From positions 1 to 28,110 of the forward strand of contig JAITPB010000057.1 in NCBI GenBank assembly GCA_031289625.1: 28,110 nt of DNA, in the 5' to 3' direction. Under the pieces are notes generated by a model. It was not told where the DNA came from. It did not search any database and saw only the letters and a list, made by a program, of their open reading frames with translations. Source of the DNA: Clostridiales bacterium. GTDB taxonomy: Bacteria; Bacillota; Clostridia; Lachnospirales; WQUN01. A program made the translations under genes and the position numbers. How positions within the stretch are numbered: position 1 is the stretch's first letter; the number at the start of each line of letters is the position of its first letter. Shown here in pieces: positions 24,379 to 28,110 of this stretch.

Positions 24379-24759
24379 TTGGAAGGGTTTACAAACGGAG
24401 AATTTGCCGTGATACAGGCGGCTTGGAAGGCGTTGGACGATAAATTTGCGGTAGATATTACCGTGCTGGATATTCGCAGTGTCTCCACACTGGCGGACTG
24501 CTTTATCATCGCGGCAGGCCATAACCCCACTCAGATCAGAGCCATGGCGGATGAAGTGGAGCAAAGGCTGGAGAGCGTGGGTGTCCCGCTTCGCCATGCG
24601 GAAGGGCGGCGGACGATGAATTGGATACTTTTGGATTTTGGCAGTTTAATCGTGCATATCTTTGATAAAGAAAATCGAAGCTTTTATAATTTAGAACGGG
24701 TTTGGAGAGACGCAAAAGTGATTCCATCTGATGTTCTCGCGGGTATGAGTACAACGTGA
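24379..24759 (+). CDS. rsfS: Ribosomal silencing factor RsfS
   Basis: RsfS binds L14 and blocks subunit joining under nutrient limitation. ITVLDIRSVSTLADCFIIAAG, RAMADEVEQRL, HAEGRRTMNWILLDFGSLIVHIF and RSFYNLERVW are diagnostic. The start is uncertain. TTG 24379 (126 residues, GAGG nine bases upstream) gives an N-terminus aligning with E. coli RsfS. GTG 24409 has GGAG eight bases upstream. ATG 24310 has no ribosome binding site and would overlap nadD. It follows nadD-yqeK, the usual Bacillota order. The stop overlaps the next start. Confidence 0.94.
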   Translation: MEGFTNGEFAVIQAAWKALDDKFAVDITVLDIRSVSTLADCFIIAAGHNPTQIRAMADEVEQRLESVGVPLRHAEGRRTMNWILLDFGSLIVHIFDKENRSFYNLERVWRDAKVIPSDVLAGMSTT

Positions 24760-25856
24760 AAAAAATATTTTTTCTGTTCCTGAGTACAGCGGCTTTTCTG
24801 GGCTTGAGCGGAACGGCAGTCTATCAAAGCGCCGCGTCCTCTCTGGAAAATCCCAATCAAACCGCTAACCTGTCTGGAGAGCGCAAACCAATTACAGATT
24901 CCTCCGCGGATCGCGATCCGCCTAAGGATATTCCGGTCTCTTTCTCCAATGAGGCTGTCTTTGAACTATTTCGCGAAGGAGAATATTGGGGCAAGTACAG
25001 CCGTTTGGAAGACGCGGTTTCCGCGGCTTCGGGGCAGCCGCACAGTTCGGTGCGCCGTAAAGGGGAAACGCGATGGGTGTGGGATAATTACCCTCCTTTT
25101 GACGTGTTTTTAGTGGGCAGCTCATACGCGGGAGGCGATTCATACGCGGAGTTTGATACTTTTGCTGGCGCCGCCGGTTTCGCGCGCGAACAGGATCGCG
25201 CGTTTGTTTATTATCGGAAGAACAACCGCCTGATCTGGGATAACACCACCGCGCTGCCGGTGCGGGCGAACACGTCCGTGCCGCTGACGTTACAGATGCC
25301 GGAATTGCCCCGCGGATGTGAAGTGACGAGCCTGGCCATGCTGCTGTCCAGTCAGAGCGTACGGGTGGATAAAATGACTCTCGCGGAGCGCGTGTCCAAA
25401 GACGAGACGCCGTATGAAGTCAAAAACGGAAAGATTTATTATGGCAACCCTCACAAAGGCTTTGTGGGACATATGAGCGACTTTCAAAAAAATGGATACG
25501 GTGTCTATCATGAGCCGATTTATAATCTGTTGTTAGAATATCTGCCCATGGAGGCTTTGGATTTGACAGGCTGCGAGTACGCCGATCTAGAGTATTTTCT
25601 GGCGCTGCATACGCCGGTTTGGGTCATTATCAATTCAACTTACGCGCCGCTGGACCCGGATAGTTTTGTCACATGGCACACGGCGGACGGACCTGTAAAG
25701 ATCACGTATCGCGAACACTCCGTGCTGCTGACGGGCTATGACGGCGACACCGTGTATTTTAACGATCCGCTGGGCGGAGAGGGTGAAGCCGAAAAGGTTA
25801 ATTTTGCGCTTGCCTGGGAGCAAATGGGGCGGCAGGCGATCACCTGCGCGCCATGA
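24756..25856 (+). CDS. Secreted C39-like (papain-fold) peptidase
   Basis: A 366-residue exported protein. The N-terminal hydrophobic segment (about 4-22) is a signal peptide or anchor, followed by a Ser/Pro-rich linker. Two similar modules of about 45-50 residues (about 65-112 and 115-163), each ending in a Trp-Asp-Asn element, form a tandem repeat. The C-terminal Peptidase_C39_2-like domain has Cys188 in PELPRGCEVTSLAMLL, His321 in REHSVLLTGYDG and Asp337 in FNDPLG, a complete Cys-His-Asp set. The substrate is unknown; wall peptides or secreted proteins are plausible. GTG 24756 overlaps the rsfS stop. It is convergent with the pseudoprotease, 10 bases away. Confidence 0.82.
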   Translation: MKKIFFLFLSTAAFLGLSGTAVYQSAASSLENPNQTANLSGERKPITDSSADRDPPKDIPVSFSNEAVFELFREGEYWGKYSRLEDAVSAASGQPHSSVRRKGETRWVWDNYPPFDVFLVGSSYAGGDSYAEFDTFAGAAGFAREQDRAFVYYRKNNRLIWDNTTALPVRANTSVPLTLQMPELPRGCEVTSLAMLLSSQSVRVDKMTLAERVSKDETPYEVKNGKIYYGNPHKGFVGHMSDFQKNGYGVYHEPIYNLLLEYLPMEALDLTGCEYADLEYFLALHTPVWVIINSTYAPLDPDSFVTWHTADGPVKITYREHSVLLTGYDGDTVYFNDPLGGEGEAEKVNFALAWEQMGRQAITCAP

Positions 25857-25866
25857 TGCGGACGCG

Positions 25867-27231
25867 CTACGCCGCCGGACGAAGGATCAACGCGCGGCTG
25901 AAATCCGAACGGCTCTCGCCGTCCCGCCGAAAAACATAAATATAATACAGGAACGCGGGCTTTAAATCGCGGTATGTTTTTTCCCCGCTGGCGCCGTCTG
26001 TAACATCCTGCGGACGCCAGTCTGCAATGCCGTGCGCGTCCTGGACAATCGAAGCGCCAAAAAAATAGTCGCCTTGGTCGCCGCCGACCGCTTTTACCCG
26101 GTAAAAATTCTCGCGCGTTTCCGCTAAATATGTAATCACGGGATTGCGCTGCGTGAATAGAGAACTGGGCAAAATGCCGGAAGCCGCCGGCGGGGTTTCC
26201 GGCGTCGGCGCTTCCAAAATATTCGCGAGGGCTGACATGGCGTATCTGTCCGTGGCCTGCCGGTACACGAAGATGTAATATACTGTGGACGGGTGTAGAT
26301 TCAAAAACACTTTGTGCGCGGCGCCGTCTGACTCCCAATCCGCCGAGGCCCAGTTTGTCACCCATCCAACGTCATTATTATCTGACAATCCGAATATAAA
26401 CTTTCCGTCATTTCCGCCCTCCGCCGACACTTCGATCAGGTTGGGGCCTATCGTTGTCAAGTCCAAATACAGCGGCGTCTGCGCTTGCACGCCATTTTCT
26501 TTTGGCAAATCCGAAACGCTCATTTCAACATTTCTGTTTTCATCCACCAAATTTTTGATGTCCAAGGACGGAATCACCTCAAAAATTTCATACGCGTCCT
26601 CGATCGCGTCCTCCGTGCGTCCGGCCAGCATACCCAGGACGCGGTTGTATTTGTCCAGCAAAGGCGCGCCGGCGTTCGCTTTGGCGGTCTGGGGAACCGA
26701 CACTTGAAACGCGGCGTCTCCGCTCGTAGGGAGGGCGTTTATGAAGCCTTCCGCAGCTTGGTTGAAAACGGTGGGATAGCCGCGCGGCGTGCCGGCCAGT
26801 TTGAAAATCTGCTGCGCCGTCAAAAGGCTGGAATCTCCAAAATGGAACTCCGCCAGGCCGCGGGCGTCGATTTTTACAATGGCCGCGTCAAAATCCCGCG
26901 TAAAATTCATCACGTAACGGACAGGGTACTCCCACGCTGTGCCCGTGCCGTTGTCGAGAGTGATGATCGCGTGATCGGCGTCCAGGCGATGGGTTTTGGT
27001 ATCTCCCAAACTGCTGAATGTGGTGACGGCCATGCCGTCAGAGCTGATGATGAACGCGTTGGCAGAGGCAGCCAGAGTGCCGTCCGGCTGATAGGTTCGC
27101 AGCAGCCCGATGCCCTGCCGCAACGCTTCCGCGTCGGAAGCCGTTAATGAATCAATGGGGTTGTCTACAATGCCGCAGCCGGTTTGCAGACATATGAAAG
27201 CAAGGATAAGGACAGGATAAACTTTTCTCAA
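25867..27231 (-). CDS. Lipoprotein with inactive trypsin-like domain and two C-terminal beta repeats
   Basis: A 454-residue lipoprotein (lipobox LQTGC, Cys19). Residues about 30-235 follow the HtrA/trypsin pattern: ANAFIISSDGMAVTTFSSL, then RDFDAAIVKID (Asp113 or 115) and ANAGAPLLDKYNRVLGM. The catalytic His slot (usually TNxHV) reads TTFSSL, and the Ser of GNSGGP is replaced by Ala187 in NAGAP, so it should not be proteolytic. Two related modules follow (about 255-345 and 365-452), each ending in YYI-VYR or YYIYVFR, likely beta-sandwich binding domains. TTG 27231 has AAGGAGG seven bases upstream. A binding or sensing role on the cell surface is inference. Confidence 0.75.
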   Translation of the reverse strand: MRKVYPVLILAFICLQTGCGIVDNPIDSLTASDAEALRQGIGLLRTYQPDGTLAASANAFIISSDGMAVTTFSSLGDTKTHRLDADHAIITLDNGTGTAWEYPVRYVMNFTRDFDAAIVKIDARGLAEFHFGDSSLLTAQQIFKLAGTPRGYPTVFNQAAEGFINALPTSGDAAFQVSVPQTAKANAGAPLLDKYNRVLGMLAGRTEDAIEDAYEIFEVIPSLDIKNLVDENRNVEMSVSDLPKENGVQAQTPLYLDLTTIGPNLIEVSAEGGNDGKFIFGLSDNNDVGWVTNWASADWESDGAAHKVFLNLHPSTVYYIFVYRQATDRYAMSALANILEAPTPETPPAASGILPSSLFTQRNPVITYLAETRENFYRVKAVGGDQGDYFFGASIVQDAHGIADWRPQDVTDGASGEKTYRDLKPAFLYYIYVFRRDGESRSDFSRALILRPAA

Positions 27232-27263
27232 GCAAGCGCCTCCTTTTACCGTCGATTAAAGAA

Positions 27264-27293
27264 AGTATAAGCATACATAGCTTGCTGTGTCAA
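27264..27293 (-). promoter_or_regulatory. Promoter of the pseudoprotease gene
   Basis: On the minus strand, TTGACA (plus-strand 27288-27293) and TATACT (27264-27269) are 18 bases apart, a near-consensus sigma-A promoter about 30 bases before the start codon. Confidence 0.8.
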
Positions 27294-27444
27294 TAAACAA
27301 AAAAGGGGTTATGCTTAATCTGGAGTTAAGTTCTTCATCGCTCTGGAGCACTTCCAGCACTTTCCCTTCCCTCCCATCACGGCTGGCGAAAGTAACCCAG
27401 TCTTTCCTTATTAAATATACTGGAGTAGACAAGGAGGGGATTTC

Positions 27445-27825
27445 ATGCGGGAAAAAGCGTTGGCGTTTTACCGCGAAGGATATAATTGTTCACAAAGCAT
27501 TCTCAAAGCGGCGGAAGCGCTGTATGCGGTTCCAATGCCTGAACAAAGCGTAGATATGTGCTGCTGTGTCAATATGGGATTGGGCACAGGCGGTCTTTGC
27601 TGCGCGTTAATCGGATCTGTCATGCTTTTCGGACTGATGTTTGACGAGGATGAAGCCAAAAAATTGCGGATTGAGCTGATGGACATGTTTTATCAGCAAT
27701 ACGGCAGCCTCAATTGCTGCTTATTATCAGCAAACGGTACAAATACAACGGCGTGTGAAAAAATCATTGCCGACGCCGCCGGGATGACGCAACAAATCAT
27801 TGAGGAATCCAGGCGGCAAGCTTAA
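27445..27825 (+). CDS. C_GCAxxG_C_C family cysteine-rich protein
   Basis: A 126-residue cytoplasmic protein of the C_GCAxxG_C_C family, found in anaerobes and thought to bind a metal or redox centre. Cysteines occur at 15 (YNCSQS), 39-41 (CCC), 52-53 (GGLCCALIG, the GCAxxG position), 91-92 (NCC) and 104 (CEKII). The function of the family is not established. ATG 27445 has AAGGAGGGG seven bases upstream. It precedes a bidirectional terminator and a convergent corrinoid-activator gene. A TATACT (27416-27421) could be a -10 box, without a clear -35. Confidence 0.85.
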   Translation: MREKALAFYREGYNCSQSILKAAEALYAVPMPEQSVDMCCCVNMGLGTGGLCCALIGSVMLFGLMFDEDEAKKLRIELMDMFYQQYGSLNCCLLSANGTNTTACEKIIADAAGMTQQIIEESRRQA

Positions 27826-27834
27826 AATGTCAAT

Positions 27835-27877
27835 AAAAGCCCCCGTCAAACGCAGCTTGCGTTTCACGAGGGCTTTT
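27835..27877. terminator. Bidirectional terminator between convergent genes
   Basis: AAAAGCCC with GGGCTTTT, and CAAACGCA with TGCGTTT, form a long hairpin with a GCTT-type loop. A and T runs at the two ends allow termination on both strands. It lies between the Cys-rich gene and the partial minus-strand gene. Confidence 0.8.
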
Positions 27878-27904
27878 GATTGCGCCGCGTCAGCCCCATA
27901 CAGT

Positions 27905-28110
27905 TCACTGGAACAGCTTTTCATCTGTATGAGGCAGGAACAGCGCCGCCATATATTTATCCATGTAGCTAGGTTCGCCACTGAGATCTACATAGGTCAT
28001 GCGATTGGCCAGCGCGTGAATCTGTGCGCGGCGCTCTTCAGAAACCAAAGACAAATACGCGCCGATCAAAGAGGAATTTCCTAAGAAAACAAATTTTTCA
28101 TCCGGCAGTT
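27905..28110 (-). CDS. ASKHA/DUF4445 corrinoid-activation protein, C-terminal fragment
   Basis: The last 67 residues of a protein cut by the right window edge; the start lies outside. FLGNSSLIGAYLSLVSEERR, then MTYVDLSGEPSYMDKYMAALFLPHTD matches the C-terminal end of the RACE-type proteins (2Fe-2S ferredoxin plus ASKHA domain) that reductively reactivate corrinoid proteins of methyltransferases. The stop is TGA at 27905-27907. The gene fits the cobalamin synthesis genes elsewhere in the window. Confidence is limited by the short fragment. Confidence 0.75.
   Translation of the reverse strand, partial: LPDEKFVFLGNSSLIGAYLSLVSEERRAQIHALANRMTYVDLSGEPSYMDKYMAALFLPHTDEKLFQ

Noticed and set aside
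26485..27147. 220-codon plus-strand frame opposite the pseudoprotease
   Set aside because: No motif, no good start, and the minus-strand gene has its own promoter, ribosome binding site and lipoprotein signal.
27800..28084. Plus-strand frame at the right edge
   Set aside because: It covers a terminator and the antisense of the ASKHA-protein C-terminus, which fits a known family.

Overview
The window looks like a chromosomal segment of an anaerobic Bacillota (class Clostridia, probably a mid-GC gut or sludge lineage). The clues are the rplU-prp-rpmA-obg block, an L27 with the N-terminal extension cleaved by Prp, the nadD/yqeK and rsfS genes, a YycI-like protein, the anaerobic cobalt-early (Cbi-type) cobalamin genes, and strong GGAGG-type ribosome binding sites. 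The lineage call is inference. I see no phage, insertion sequence, CRISPR array or rRNA; there is one tRNA gene.

Layout. (1) 1-1299: the end of a PstS-like periplasmic binding protein, broken by a +1 frameshift. (2) 1296-3593, minus strand: a CsoR-type copper sensor and a P1B metal-exporting ATPase that has its own promoter with a CsoR-like operator in the spacer. (3) 3658-12355, minus strand: an eight-gene cobalamin operon (cbiF-hemA-cbiA-cbiB-cobD-ApgM-like gene-cbiP-cbiC), led by a consensus promoter, a cobalamin riboswitch and an intrinsic terminator. (4) 12387-14975, plus strand: a divergent promoter, tRNA-Gly(CCC), rplU, prp, rpmA and obg. (5) 14986-20969, minus strand: a compact five-gene operon encoding a lipoprotein binding protein, two MalF/MalG-type permeases, an HlyD/MacA-type adaptor and a MacB-core membrane protein, with no ATPase gene. 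(6) 21205-25856, plus strand: yycI, an RlmM-like 2'-O-methyltransferase, a nadD-yqeK fusion, rsfS and a secreted C39-like peptidase. (7) 25867-27231, minus strand: a lipoprotein with a trypsin-like fold that has lost catalytic residues. (8) 27445-28110: a Cys-rich C_GCAxxG_C_C protein and, convergent to it, the C-terminus of a corrinoid-activation (ASKHA/DUF4445) protein cut by the window edge.

How the genes work together. The cobalamin operon supplies corrin-ring methylation (CbiF), methyl migration (CbiC), amidation (CbiA, CbiP), the aminopropanol branch (CobD, CbiB) and the tetrapyrrole precursor (HemA). Its phosphatase-superfamily member of unknown role sits directly after cobD. The partial RACE-type gene at the right edge suggests that corrinoid enzymes are used in this organism. 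The housekeeping genes support ribosome assembly, NAD synthesis and wall-stress signalling.

The best candidate for an undescribed system is region 5. It combines parts of a sugar-type importer with parts of a tripartite-type exporter in one transcription unit. It also appears to have inserted between obg and the nadD block, leaving a short coding remnant immediately before yycI.
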